The translations under genes and the position numbers were made by a program. From NCBI GenBank assembly GCA_933228675.1, contig OW121743.1, forward strand, positions 81,729,863 through 81,793,862: a DNA stretch of 64,000 nt, read 5' to 3'. The notes below the pieces were generated by a model that was not told the DNA's origin, searched no databases, and was given only the letters and a program-made list of their open reading frames with translations. Below, piece after piece: positions 11,400 through 23,684 of this stretch; position 1 is the stretch's first letter, and each line of letters begins with the position of its first letter. The DNA is from Stomorhina lunata (lineage: Eukaryota; Arthropoda; Insecta; Diptera; Rhiniidae).

Positions 11400-14300
11400 A
11401 AATTTTTCCTTATCATTTTTTTTTATAGAAAATTTTTCGTTATAAGAATTTTTACATAGAAAATTTATTGTTATGAAAAATTTTCAATAGAAAATATTTT
11501 GTTATACAAATTTTCCACAGAAAATTTTTCTTTATAAAAATTTTACTATAGAAAATTTTTCATTATAAAAATTTTTCTATAGAAATTTATTGTTATAAAA
11601 TTTTCTATAGAAAATTTTTTGTTATAAAATTTTCTATAGAAAATTTTTCGTAATAAAATTTTCTATAGAAAATTTTTCGTAATAAAATTTTCTATAGAAA
11701 ATTTTTCGTAATAAAATTTTTTATAGAAAATTTTTCGTTATAAAATTTTCTATAGAAAATTTTTCGTTATAAAATTTTCTATAGAAAATTTTTCGTTATA
11801 AAATTTTCTATAGAAAATTTTTCGTTATAAAATTTTCTATGGAAAATTTTTCGTTATAAAATTTTGTATAGAAAATTTTTCATTATAAAATTTTCTATAG
11901 AAAATTTTTCGTTATAAAATTTTATATAGAGAATTTTTCGTTATAAAATTTTTCGTTATAAAATTTTCTATAGAAAATTTTTCGTTATGAAATTTTCTAT
12001 GGAAAATTTTTCGTTATAAAATTTTCTGTGGAAAATTTTTCGTTATAAAATTTTGTATAGAAAATTTTTCATTATAAAATTTTCTATAGAAAATTTTTCG
12101 TTATAAAATTTTATATAGAGAATTTTTCGTTATAAAATTTTTCGTAATAAAATTTTCTATAGAAATTTTTCGTTATAAAATTTTCTATAGAAAATTTTTC
12201 GTTATAAAATTTTCTATAGAAAATTTTTCGTTATAAAATTTTCTATAGAAAATTTTTCGTTATAAAATTTTCTATAGAGAATTTTTCGTTATAAAATTTT
12301 CTATAGAAAATTTTTCGTTATCAAATTTTCTATAGAAAATTTATTGTTATAAAATTTTTGTTATAAAATTTTATATAGAAAATTTTTCGTTATAAAATTT
12401 TCTATAGAAAATTTTTCGTTATAAAATTTTCTATAGAAAATTTTTTGTTATAAAATTTTTCTATGGAAAATTTTTCGTAAAAAAATTTTTTCTATAAAAA
12501 ATTTTCGTTATAAAAATTTTTCTATAGAAAATTTTTCGTTATAAAAATTTTTCTATAGAAAATTTTTCGTTATAAAAGTTTTTATAAAAAATTTTTCGTT
12601 AAAAAATATTCTATAAAAAATTTTTCGTTAAAAATTATTCTATAGAAAATTTTTCGTTGTAAAATTTTCTATAAAAAATTTTTCGTTAAAAAATATTCTA
12701 TAAAAAATTTTTCGTTAAAAATTATTCTATAGAAAATTTTTCGTTATAAAAATTTTTCTATAGAAAATTTTTCGTTATAAAAGTTTTTATAAAAAATTTT
12801 TCGTTAAAAAATATTCTATAAAAAATTTTTCGTTATAAAATTTTCTATAGAAAATTTTTTGTTATAAAATTTTTCTATGGAAAATTTTTCGTAAAAAAAT
12901 TTTTTCTATAAAAAATTTTCGTTATAAAAATTTTTCTATAGAAAATTTTTCGTTATAAAAATTTTTCTATAGAAAATTTTTCGTTATAAAAGTTTTTATA
13001 AAAAATTTTTCGTTAAAAATTATTCTATAGAAAATTTTTCGTTGTAAAATTTTCTATAAAAAATTTTTCGTATAAAATTTTCTACAGAAAATTTTTCGTT
13101 TAAAATTTTCTATAGAAAATTTTTCGTTATAAAATTTTCTATAGAAAATTTTTCGTTATAAAATTTTCTATAGAAAATTTTTCGTTATAATATTTTCTAT
13201 AGAAAATTTTTCGTTTAAAATTTTCTATAGAAAATTTTTCGTTATAAAATTTTCTATAGAAAATTTTTCGTTATAATATTTTCTATAGAAAATTTTTCGT
13301 TATAAAATTTTCTATAGAAAATTTTTCGTTGTAAAATTTTCTATAAAAAATTTTTCGTATAAAATTTTCTATAGAAAATATTTCGTTTAAAATTTTCTAT
13401 AGAAAATTTTTCGTTATAAAATTTTCTATAGAAAATTTTTCGCTATAAAATTTTCTATAGAAAATTTTTCGCTATAAAATTTTCTATAGAAAATTTTTCG
13501 TTATAAAATATTCTATAGAAAATTTTTCGTTATAAAATATTTTATAGAAAATTTTTCGTTATAAAATTTTCTATAGAAAATTTTTCGGTATAAAATTTTC
13601 TATAGAAAATTTTTCGTTATAAAATTTTCTATAGAAAATTTTTCGTTATAAAATTTTCTATAGAAAATTTTTCGTTATCAAATTTTCTATAGAAAATTTT
13701 TCGTTATCAAATTTTCTATAGAAAATTTTTCGTTATCAAATTTTCTATAGAAAATTTTTCGTTATCAAATTTTCTATAGAAAATTTTTCGTTATCAAATT
13801 TTCTATAGAAAATTTTTCGTTATCAAATTTTCTATAGAAAATTTTTCGTTATAAAATTTTCTATAGAAAACTTTTCGTTATAAAATTTTCTATAGAAAAT
13901 TAATTGTTATAAAATTTTTGTTATAAAATTTTATATAGAAAATTTTTCGTTATAAAATTTTCTATAGAAAATTTTTCATTATAAAATTTTCTATAGAAAA
14001 TTTTTGTTATAAAATTTTTCTATAGAAAATTTTTCGTAATAAAATTTTTTCTATAAAAAATTTTTCGTTATAAAAATTTTTCTATAGAAAATTTTTCGTT
14101 ATAAAAGTTTTTATAAAAAATTTTTCGTTAAAAAATATTCTATAAAAAATTTTTCGTTAAAAATTATTCTATAGAAAATTTTTCGTTAAAAAATATTCTA
14201 TAGAAAATTTGACATTATAAAACGTTTAATAGAAAATTTTTCGTTATAAAATTTTCTACAGAAAATTTTTCGTTATAAATTTTTATATAGAAATTTTTCG

Positions 14301-15222
14301 TTGCAAAATTTTCTATAGAAAATTGTCGTTATAAAATTTTCAATAGAGAATTTTTTGTTATAAAATTTCGTTAAAATTTTCTATAGAAAGTTTTTCGTTA
14401 TAAAATTTTCTATTGAAAATTTTTCGTTATAAAATTTTCTATAGAAAATTTTTTGTTTTAAAATTTTCTATAGAAAATTTTTCGTTATAAAATTTTCTAT
14501 AGAAAAATTTTCGTTATAAAATTTTCTATAGAAAATTTTTCGTTATAAAATTTTCTATAGAAAATTTTTCGTTATAAAATTTTCTATAGAAAATTTTTCG
14601 TTATAAAATTTTCTATAGAAAATTTTTAGTTGTAAAATTTTGTATAGAAAATTTTTAGTTATAAAAAATTTTTCTATGGAAAATTTTTTGTTATAAAAAT
14701 TTTTTATAGAAAATTTTTAAATAAAATTTTTTTATAACTAAAAATTTTCTATAGAAAATTTTTAGTTATAAAATTTTCTATAGAAAATTTTTAGCTATAA
14801 AATTTTCTATAGAAAATTTTTGGTTATAAAATTTTCTATAGAAAATTTTTAGTTATAAAATTTTCTATAAAAAATTTTTAGTTATAAAAAATTTTTCTAT
14901 GGAAAATTTTTTGTTATAAAAATTCTTTATAGAAAATTTTTCGTTACAAAATTTTTCTATAGAATATTTTTCGTTACAAAAGTTTTTCTATAGAATATTT
15001 TTCGTTATCAAATACTTTCTACAGAAAATTTTTCGTTATAAACAATTTTTCTATAGTTTTCGTTTTAAGAATTTTTCTATACAAAATTTTTCATTGTAAA
15101 AATTTTTCTATACTAAACTTTTCGTTATAAAAATTTTTCTTTAGAAAATTTTTCATTGTAAAAATTTTTCTATAAAGATTTTTCTATAGAAAATTTTTCG
15201 TTATAAAAATTTTCTATGGTAC
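11400..15222. repeat. CTATAG-core satellite array 5 (29-bp unit, largest core array)
   Basis: About 130 units of core TTTTCTATAGAAAA plus spacer TTTTTCGTTATAAAA, period 29 bp in the regular parts. Higher-order structure is visible. A multi-unit block at about 11841-11960 recurs 189 bp later. A block carrying CTATGG then TCGTAAAAAAA recurs at a 414 bp offset (12461 and 12875). A run of GTTATCAAA variants covers 13672-13830. The edges (14900-15220) are more degenerate than the centre, the pattern expected from unequal exchange. Confidence 0.96.
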
Positions 15223-15408
15223 GGTTTATTCGTGCTGCTTCTACTTCAATTGAGCTTTTCTAGATATTTGAATGGTTACCTCTTCTGCGGCTTTCATAAG
15301 GATTCTACTCTAGTGCCTTTCGATCAATTTCGCCTCTAGACTCTCTTAAGGTAGGGCCCATCCATCTTTATTTACGTTCTTTTATTTTTTAAATAGCCAA
15401 TTTCGAAC

Positions 15409-15430
15409 CTCCTAAAAGTATATAACACTA
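15409..15430 (+). repeat. CCTAAAAGTATGC tag at right edge of array 5
   Basis: CCTCCTAAAAGTATATAACAC lies about 190 bases after the array, in the same orientation as the tag on the left side. Array 5 is therefore bracketed by direct tag copies about 4.05 kb apart. Confidence 0.75.
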
Positions 15431-16323
15431 TTTTCCATGACATTTTTTATCTGTTAGTGTAATTTAGTCTAGACTTAGGTTAAGTCTAAAGGGGTATATA
15501 AAATTCGTTATAGCCTAATAAACCAGTACGTGTTATTGTTTAAGTATTTGTTTAATATTTTTTATTTCATTAGTTCAAGTCTATTGTTTAGACTTTGTAA
15601 ATAATTTCATTTATCTTATAAACTTTCGAATTTTTTGCCAACAATTTCCTGTGAGGTTTTGTTGCCAGACTTAAGAATAACTACATAAGAGAAACTATTT
15701 TAAACTTAAGTATGTATGTCACAATATCCTTGAAATATACATATGTGTATGCAAAAACTAAAATCCTTTTCAGTTTTTCATTTAGCTTTTAAAAACACAG
15801 CAGGTAGAGTTTTTTGTTTGTACTTACATGAGTATAGAGAAATTATTGTTTTAATATATCAAACCACTACAAAGTGTTTTACCACTTGTTAAAATGACTT
15901 TTACACAATATAATTAATTTATGTTAAACAATTTTCACAAACATTTATGAGAAAATTTACATGTTTTTCATTTTTCCATTTTTTGCCTATGAACGAAAGC
16001 TACTTGTGGAAGTACAAGTATTAGCAATATAAAGAAAATTAGAGTTAAGAAATTTTTTGCAAGAGTTTAGAAATAAAAAGATTAAAATTTTGTCTTTAGA
16101 AGTTTTGGGAAAAGAAAAATTTTAAATATAAACTTTTAATAAAATAAAATTTTTAGCATATTTTAAGGCTTGGAAAATATCATTAATATGGAGCATAGGT
16201 TAGGGGTTAATAATTTGTGTACATTTTTAGCATAAGTTAGGGCTTACTAATTTCTTAACCGCTTTAGCTACTACTAAGTTTGTGAAGCCGGATCATTTAA
16301 TACCCTACACTACAGATTAGGAC

Positions 16324-16353
16324 GAAGTACCCCTTGTTCCAATTGGAATGTTG
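16324..16353 (+). repeat. 30-bp segment shared with 41078-41107
   Basis: The segment contains CTTGTTCCAATTGGAATG and matches 41078-41107 with one mismatch, in the same orientation. It follows ATACCCTACACTACAG, a phrase like those at the ends of fly interspersed elements. This is probably a fragment of a dispersed repeat whose borders I cannot define. Confidence 0.6.
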
Positions 16354-17239
16354 CGGGGAATTATACATACATACCGATGACAGGACGGACATTGCCAACT
16401 GTTATTTATTAAAAAAAAAACAAGTTACAAAATTAAATATTTATCTTTTTAGTAATATGATTACTTCATATCTCTATCTACTCATTTGGCCATTTTAATG
16501 TTTTAAATTTTAATAGCTTTTCTACAAGGATCTTTAAAATTTTTCATATCCTTGATGAAAATTAAAACTTTGCTAAAAATTAAACTTTTTTCTTTTCACA
16601 AAAACTATTGAAAATAATTTTCTTTATGTGGCATTTTTTCCATCTTTTGTTAAAAAGTTGTTAATGTTCTGATATCCTTAATTATTTTTTTTTTCTAAAC
16701 TATTCTCTGCTTAAACAACTAACGAAATAATAAAATGACTGGACGAACGAGAAATAACTGAAGCGTATCCTTATTTATTATACAAAAGCAACAGAAATTT
16801 GTCATGACATCAATATCATCATCATTTATAGTGAAGAGTTTTTGAAAGATTGTCAAGTACATGGTTGAGGGACTCTTTTTTTCGATTAGGGAGTAGAGAT
16901 AGGAAAAAAATTTAAAACCTTAACGAATCGGCATAATAGAATAATAAAGACCCTAATCTATGACTAGAAGGCCCTAATATGACTATAATTTTTAAAAAAT
17001 CTAATAATGTCATGTTTTAGATTCCTCTCTATTCAATGAAAAATCTGTATTTTTTTATAGATATACATATCTGTGGCTTGGTGCTAAAAGGACCAATGTC
17101 AATTTTCGTTTGTTTTGAGTTTCTTTTTCACTGTCTTTTATTCAGTTTCAACAGCCAATCTTTAGTTCATCCCAGAACAGCTTCATAAGAAATTTAATAT
17201 CCAATGTTACTCTGAACTCATCTACAATTTTTAGTGCTT

Positions 17240-17292
17240 ATAGGGCCAGTGTGCAAAATTTCATCGTTGTAGGATCAGTCCTTCTATTTTTT
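17240..17292 (+). repeat. segment shared with 21648-21702
   Basis: Both places read TGCAAAATTTCATCGTTG, then TAGGATCA, then a T/C-rich run ending TTTTTTGCAG, in the same orientation. At 21.6 kb this segment closes the minisatellite-bearing repeat, so this copy may be a truncated member of the same element. Confidence 0.65.
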
Positions 17293-17773
17293 GCAGTTGG
17301 ATGTATAAAGAAATACCATTATGAGGCAGTTCGTTCTTTGTACCGGAACGATACGACTACTATCTACTAAAAACTGTGTCTACATACATGGCGCGGGGTA
17401 ATGACTAGAAACTATGACAACAAATTATGATTTAAGACTATGACAAGATGCTTTGATTTTTGACTATGACTAGAGACTATTACTACCAGTTATGTTAGTA
17501 TGAAAATCTGGTAATAAGACTCAAATTGTCCATCCGAGTCGTTTAAAAAACCTTAAAAGTTGGCTAATAACTACGTCAGGTCGAACAGGTTCGCCGCACT
17601 CAATATCGGAAACTTAGACTTTTAAGCAAATATTGTATAACATACATTCAAAATAATTTATTTTGCAAAAAGTTTAATAATACCTTTAAATTAAGTTATT
17701 TTTCTATATGGAAACCTTTGACAAATAATATACAATGATGTGTACCTTATATGTTAAATATTTTTTATATTAT

Positions 17774-17840
17774 CCTAAAAGTATGCTACATAAATGTATC
17801 TTACATTTGGAGCTACATCTAATGCAATGATTTGTACTTT
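17774..17840 (+). repeat. CCTAAAAGTATGC tag with extended arm
   Basis: CCTAAAAGTATGCTACA is followed by an arm (CTTACATTT, then ATCTAATGCAATG) that also occurs after the tag at 25172 and, reverse-complemented, before the tag at 27051. The tag is therefore the end of a longer dispersed element of at least 65 bp. Confidence 0.8.
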
Positions 17841-18059
17841 CAGTGCGACAGGATAGGGAAAGTGCAGAGATGATGTGTTATTGACTCTAACTCATCAACA
17901 ATCCAACAGTTTCCTTTCAAAATAAATTAGTATTCTGTGAAATGTTTTATATCTCAAAGGCACCTCAGCTGTTTAAAACGTAGAAACTAGCCAGTGATTA
18001 AAGGATGTCTACAGATAAATAGTTTATCTGAAATTTGTATTAAGACCTGTAATCTCTAA

Positions 18060-18735
18060 ACAAAGCAGGGACCGAAAAAACTGTTATTTTTGAATTTTTG
18101 ATTAAAAAAAGCAACCTCAAGGAAGTGTCGGAGAATAAAACCAAGTATTCCATTTTGATAGTCTTGGACCAACTTTTTTTTAAAAAAAAATTTAAAAATC
18201 TAATTTTCATTTTTTAGAAAAAATAACAGTTATTTTTCGATTTTATTTTTTTGAGCAAAAATAACAGTTATTTTTCGATTTTATTTTTTTGAGCAAAAAT
18301 AACAGTTATTTTTAACTTTTATTTTATCGAGCAAAAACAAAAGTTATTGTTTAACTTTTATTTTTTCTAGCAAAAATAACAGTTATTTTTGACTTTTATT
18401 ATTTAGAGCATGAATAAAAGTTATTTTTTGATTTTTGTTTTTTCGAGCACAAAGAACAGTTATTTTTGACTTTTATTTGCGATCAGGGATAAAGTTTTTT
18501 TTTGTGTTTTCAACCTTAATTATGATTGCAAAACTCAACTCCATTAATTTTTGAGCATATGCAAATTATTTTCACTGAAAAATTTTCTTTGTTTGAAAAA
18601 CTTTTTTAATAAAAATAATAAATTTATCATGAATTTAAACAAAAATAACTTTTTTTTCTGCTCGAAAAAATAAAAGTCAAAAAATAATTTTTATTTTCTG
18701 ACTTAGGATAAAAGTTATAACAGTTACGTTTCCTG
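18060..18735. repeat. 38-bp AACAGTTATTTTT tandem repeat with inverted right end
   Basis: About six units run from 18215 to 18480 with GAGCAAAAATAACAG then TTATTTTTCGA then a T-rich filler; the two best units start at 18253 and 18291, 38 bp apart. On the right, 18659-18690 carries GCTCGAAAAAATAAAAGTC, the reverse complement of the unit. The whole thus has an inverted-repeat outline like a non-autonomous element, although I cannot define its ends. No protein is encoded. Confidence 0.75.
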
Positions 18736-19387
18736 GAACAAAGAGATCTGCTTCAATTCTACAATGATGCTAAGTAAGACAGAATTAGATACATAATTAT
18801 TGAACCCTCAATGCCCACTATCATGTCGGCAGTTGACCAATGAGTAAGTAAATTGAAAATACTGCTAATACCTTTATCGTCGCAAAATAATGCTGTGATG
18901 TAACTATTAAACAAAATATTTTTTTTGCTAAAAATTCAAAAGGGTCTTTTTTTACAACTATTGTTTGTCATTGCGAACAAAAATCCCTTGTCATAGAGAA
19001 TCATTTTTTACATCAAAATTTCATGGTTTTAAGCTTAACATAAAAAAAAAATCCCTATGAAAAGCATAAATTTCTTTTGTTACCCATTTTTTTCATACTT
19101 TACTTGATAGCTTTTATATTTTAATTTAAATAAGTAATTGAAATTATATTTTATACAAGTAAAAATTGTAAAACAAGTTGTATCTAATTGTACACCTAAA
19201 AAATCCTTCCCTTTTTCTGTTTTTTTGAAATTCTATAATATTTTTGTTTTTAATAATTTCATTGAAAATCTTTCTCTTTTAAAATGTTTCGCCTTGTGAT
19301 GAATGGTTTCTATTTGAAACGTTTTTCTATTATTTTTCCAATTTTTTTTTTCATTCTTAAGCCAATGCAAAGTTTTGTGCTAATTAG

Positions 19388-19723
19388 TTGCAAAAAACAA
19401 TTCATGAAAAACACTTTTTTCCTATAGAATTTTGTTTGTTTGTTGTTTATTTTCAAAAGTATTTAGAAAACTTAATTAAAATAAATGATACTATCATTTC
19501 TGCCAACCAAGAAGAGCAAGTGCCAGCATTTACAAGGATAAACAAAGTATGGAAATTATGGATACAAAAAAAAGAGGACTTAAATGTAGCCAATTCAAAT
19601 GAATGTATAGAAATTAGTTTGTTAAGGGACTTATATTTAATTAAAACTAAATATTATTGGCAAGTTATAGTCATCGTTCTAGTAATTGGTCTTGGTTTAG
19701 CTTTAGTTTTTTTAAGTGGATAG
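19388..19723 (+). other. unsupported 111-codon open frame with hydrophobic C-terminus
   Basis: The frame starts at an ATG after a T-rich run and ends at a TAG. Its last 25 residues (around YWQVIVIVLVIGLGLALVFL) would make a single membrane span, and the middle is fairly polar and mixed in composition. I recognise no family, see no upstream promoter or splice context, and chance frames of about 100 codons are expected in AT-rich DNA of this length. Most likely spurious; a tail-anchored protein or part of an exon is the alternative. Confidence 0.12.
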
Positions 19724-20319
19724 TCTGGCATTCAGACTTACTGAGACTTGGAAGCCCTTTGTTTTACTGCCGAAGCTTGTAAAGGATATATAACCCTTCA
19801 ACCCTTCTAATCGTTTAAAATGTTTTAACATCGGCCTATATCTACGTCAGCCAAACCACACAGATTTTCTGAGAAATACAATTGCAGAGTTAGTCCCCGT
19901 CTATACGACAATTATGGTATTTCTGCTGCAAAAAAGCTATTTTTTGACTACCGCTTTTAAAAAAATCTAATAATGCAGTTCTATAGAGAAGATTCTAGAT
20001 ATTAAAAATCAATAACAGTTTTTAAGAAAATTGTGTTATGTGTTAGAAAAAGGTATTAAAATGTGTTTAATGTTTTAAAGCGAAAAGTGCTAAAATTTTG
20101 TATCAAACTCAGTAGCTCATGCATCGAATATAGTTTCACAGGTTTAATCTTGATGTCGATTTAATTAAGATACAGAACCTTGGTCTTAGTCTGCAAAAGA
20201 TACTAAGTTGATCTGTTATATAGTTTAGGAGATATTAGGAAATAAAAAAACCTCTATACAATATTTTCGATTTTCTTTAGACAAAAACTAAGTTGGCTCG
20301 GTTTTGCTCGGTACTCCCA

Positions 20320-20570
20320 CCATAACCATGTGAAAGGTGGAAGTCTCTTCTTTAGATTGAGCGAAAAAAATTCACCAAAATTTACCGATCGTAGAACAAA
20401 GCTCAAAATTTACTGAAAAAAGTAAAAAAAAATAGTTATGCATAATTTAAGCAAAAAGTGTTGCAGTCGTTAAGGCGTAACTTTTTAATCAAATTGCATT
20501 TAAGTGTTAGTACAAGGCAGGTAACCCTAGGAGTCAACGGATTTTAACCAAAATGTGTAGACAAATAGAC
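20320..20570 (+). repeat. dispersed repeat R2, plus-strand copy
   Basis: Starts at CATAACCATGTGAAAGG and includes ACCGATCGTAGAACAA, GCAAAAAGTGTTGCAGTC and AAGGCAGGTA. The same order of phrases occurs on the minus strand at 36717-36951. In this copy it leads directly into a minisatellite whose unit begins with its last part (AAGGCAGGTA, then ATTTCAACCAAAATTAGTAG). Confidence 0.85.
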
Positions 20571-21640
20571 ATGTGCCGAATTTCATCAAATTCTGTTGAG
20601 AATTGCGGCTTATATATTGAGAAGAATAATAGGAAAAAATGGGGGTCCAAGGCAGGTGTCCCAAGGAGTGGATTTCAACCAAAATTAGTAGGGATCTCTG
20701 TTGGATAATCTAATAGATTTTCATGTTAAGAATTCCGGCTTATATATTGAGAATAGAAATAAGTCAAAAAATGGGGGTCCAAGGCAGGTACCTCGAACAG
20801 TCAAGGGATTTCAACCAAAATTAGTATAACTCGTTCTTGGATCAATTAATTATTAGACGTATGACGAATTTTTTCAAATTATGTTGAAAATTGCGGCTTA
20901 TATATAAAAATGTGTGAGAAATGGGGACCCAAGACAGGCACCTCAAAGTGTCAACTGATTTCAACTAAAATTAGTAGACCTCTTTTCTAGACCAACTAAT
21001 AGACGTGTGCCAAATTTCATCAAAATCTATTGTGATTTGCGGATTGTACATTAAGAAGAAAATTAAGTGAAAAATGGGGGTCCAAGACAGATACCCCAAG
21101 TAGTCGACTAATTTCAACCAAAATTAGTAGCGCTTTTTTTAATTAATTAAAAGATGTGCTTCGAATTTCATAATGTTGTTGAGAATTGCGACTTGTACAT
21201 TGGAAAGATAAATAGGTAAGAAATGGGAGCCTAAGGCACTTACCCCAAAGAGTGGATGGATTTCAGCAAAAATGAGTGGAGCTCTTTGTTAGATAAACTA
21301 ATAGATGTGAGCCGATTTTGTTAAGAATTGCGGCTTATACATTAATAACAAAAATAAGTGAAAAAATGGAGGCCCAAGGCAGGTACCTCAAAGAGTCAAC
21401 TGATTTCAAGTAAAATTAGTAGACCTCTTTCCTGAAAAATGGGGGTCCAAACACCTCTAATTGTGTTTGAACTCTTTTTTGAATTTATTAATAGAAGTGT
21501 GTTGAATTTCATCAAATTCTGCTTAGAATTGCGACTTGTACATTGAGAAGATAAATAGGTGAAAAATGGAGGTCCAAGGCATGTACCCCAAGGAGTTGAC
21601 GGATTTTGAAAACTTTTGAATTCTTCTTTTTTATATAAAA
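20571..21640 (+). repeat. ~150-bp minisatellite, about eight diverged units
   Basis: Each unit contains, in order, ATTGCGGCTTATA, a phrase close to GAAAAATGGGGGTCCAAGGC, AGGTACCCCAAGGAGTC, TTTCAACCAAAATTAGTAG and GTGCCGAATTTCATCAAATT. The GGGGTCCAAGG phrase falls near 20639, 20771, 20921, 21073, 21222, 21366, 21439 and 21567, so units are mostly 130-150 bp and one is truncated. Units differ by many point changes, so the array is old. It is embedded in repeat R2 and ends at the segment shared with 17240. Confidence 0.88.
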
Positions 21641-21647
21641 GTGATCA

Positions 21648-21702
21648 AGTATGCAAAATTTCATCGTTGTAGGATCACTTTTTCTTTTTTTGCAGGGAAA
21701 GG
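21648..21702 (+). repeat. terminal segment of R2 shared with 17240-17292
   Basis: GCAAAATTTCATCGTTGTAG, then GATCACTTTTTC, ending TTTTTTTGCAG, in direct orientation with the copy at 17.2 kb. Its position right after the last minisatellite unit suggests that it is the other end of the R2 element. Confidence 0.65.
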
Positions 21703-21715
21703 CGGATAATTGTTT

Positions 21716-23330
21716 TTTGAACTTCTCTTTATCGTCGTCATCTCAGCTACAAAGGAAGATCTGCACTATTTGCCAACTGGCTAATAATTCACCTTAATGA
21801 CTAATAAATTATAAATAAGTCAAACTTCTTGTCAAGTTACACTGTATTAGTATTTCTATACCAATAGAGACCATTTTCTTTCCCCCTTTCCAAATTGGTA
21901 AATAAATAAAAGTTATTCAATAAGATTCTAGATTATTCATAAATTTGACATTTACTTTACAATTTGTTGAAACACCCAATTCAAAGAATTTTTAAGACTT
22001 CTCGTAATTCTAGGTCTTTTGAAATTATTAAAACTACTCTTAGATAATAAATAAAAATGTATATTAAAAACTTTTCAGAAGCTACAAGAGTTCTTACTTT
22101 CTTAACTTAATTTTATTTGAATTAATTAAGAGTAATTGCTATAAATATTTTCGAAAATATTTAATTAGTATTTTATTAGAAATCAAGTTTTCCTCGAAAG
22201 CAATAAACAATATTGAAGAATATGCAACAATAGTTTGTTATGGTTAAATCCCTAATGTATGCAATACTAAATTTTATATTTTTTTGAAATTGTCTTTTCT
22301 CTGCTTTGGTTGCTGCTATTTTGTCTCTTTTGTTTTTTTTTTTTGAAACGACATTGTTTTCTTGATTACATTTTCAATTATTTGCCATTCTTTACAATTT
22401 CTCTACTTGTATTTCAAATACCAACAACAGCATCAGCAGCAGCAACAACAATGACATTTCAAAAAAGTGTCAACGTTTTTAATTTTTTCTCTTACGTTAA
22501 AAAATATTTTTGGTATTTTTTTTTGTAATCTATAAACATACATGGTCTTCGAAAACAGGGCATCGTAAAGTGGAGAAAAAAACATAAAATGTTTCATTTT
22601 CAATTCTAATAAAACGTGGGAATTTCACAAGCACTTTACAATCAAATCAAATACATGTTGGATATGTATCACTCCTTTTCGCCTTTTTTTTTGTTTGTTA
22701 GAACTATTTTTAATTTTTTGTTGCGATACCTCCCAAAATAGTCGCCATCATTTTCGTTGTCGTCATCGTCATCATCATCTTTCGCTCTCCAAAAACTATC
22801 ACAATCAAGTGACAGACAGCTGGGTTGTGAAACCGTGTATGTTGGCTGAATCTGTATTAGAAATCAGCATTTGTTTGAGATGGGAAGGTATCCTGAAATT
22901 GTATACTAAAATGATGAGTGTTATCAAAGCCTGGGACTTTTATCATAGCATATTTTAGGGCATATTGCTGGTATATCGTAGCATATCGTAAGGCATATTT
23001 GTTATTATAAGTTGGCTTTTGGTACTCTTTTAAAATACATTTTAATTTATTGTAATTGCAATTTTTTTAAGTTTTTTATGTCTTGTCTAAGATTTCCTTG
23101 GTATTTTTTTGATTGGGTTGTTTCCTCTGATTTTGTAAAAAAAAAAAAATGGAAAAACACAATAGAAATCATAAAAAATTAACATCTGTGGGATGTCTCA
23201 TATATGGGTCTACTATGACATACGACGACCATGACGCCGACATGCACATGCATATTTCCAATATTACACTCTGAGAAATTATGGTAACAAAATTATAAAA
23301 CAAAATCTGGATCTGAGCAATTTTATATGA
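21716..23330. other. AT-rich non-coding stretch
   Basis: No supported gene. Short open frames at 22310-22528 and 22695-22958 carry low-complexity CAG/CAA and TCATCATCG runs (22430-22455 and 22755-22785), which explain their length. A diverged tag copy, CCTAATGTATGCAATAC, occurs at 22251-22268. Confidence 0.5.
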
Positions 23331-23334
23331 AAGA

Positions 23335-23353
23335 TGTTGCATACTTTTTAAGG
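23335..23353 (-). repeat. CCTAAAAGTATGC tag, minus orientation
   Basis: GTTGCATACTTTTTAAGGC is the reverse complement of the tag with one insertion. It faces away from the plus-oriented copy at 23466. Confidence 0.7.
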
Positions 23354-23465
23354 CTTTCAAAAGGGTTTATTTTAAAAAAGTTTAAAATGATAAATGAAAA
23401 CTTAAAATTCTTAATAAAAACTGATTTCAAGTAATTTATTTACATTTCAAGTTGCTTAAATAAGT

Positions 23466-23607
23466 CTCCTAGAATTGTGCAATATAAATTAATTTTTTAC
23501 AATTCCTAAAATTATGTAATATAATTTTAAAACATTTTAAATTTCAAGTATATTTAATTCGATAGGAAGTAAAAGTTATAAAATTTTTGTTGCATACTCT
23601 TAGGAGG
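23466..23607. repeat. hairpin element with inverted tag termini (142 bp)
   Basis: CTCCTAGAATTGTGCAATA at the left and TTGCATACTCTTAGGAG at the right (23590-23607) are inverted tag copies. A third, internal plus copy (TTCCTAAAATTATGTAAT) lies at 23503-23520. The layout is that of a MITE-like palindromic element in which the copies have decayed. Array 6 begins about 80 bases to the right. Confidence 0.65.
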
Positions 23608-23684
23608 CTACATCAACAATTAATTTTATTCATGTTAACTTACTTTTAGATAAGCGCTTAAATGATAATATTCCAAAAGTGTGT

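Larger units (their letters stand above)
15431..17770. other. non-coding stretch with repeat fragments
   Basis: Mostly apparently unique AT-rich sequence with no supported gene. The run at about 15494-15517 (GGTATATAAAATTCGTTATA) resembles the reverse complement of the 5' end of the interspersed element at 36.27 and 38.34 kb, and is probably a small fragment of it. The pieces at 16324-16353 and 17240-17292 match other positions and are listed separately. Confidence 0.5.
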
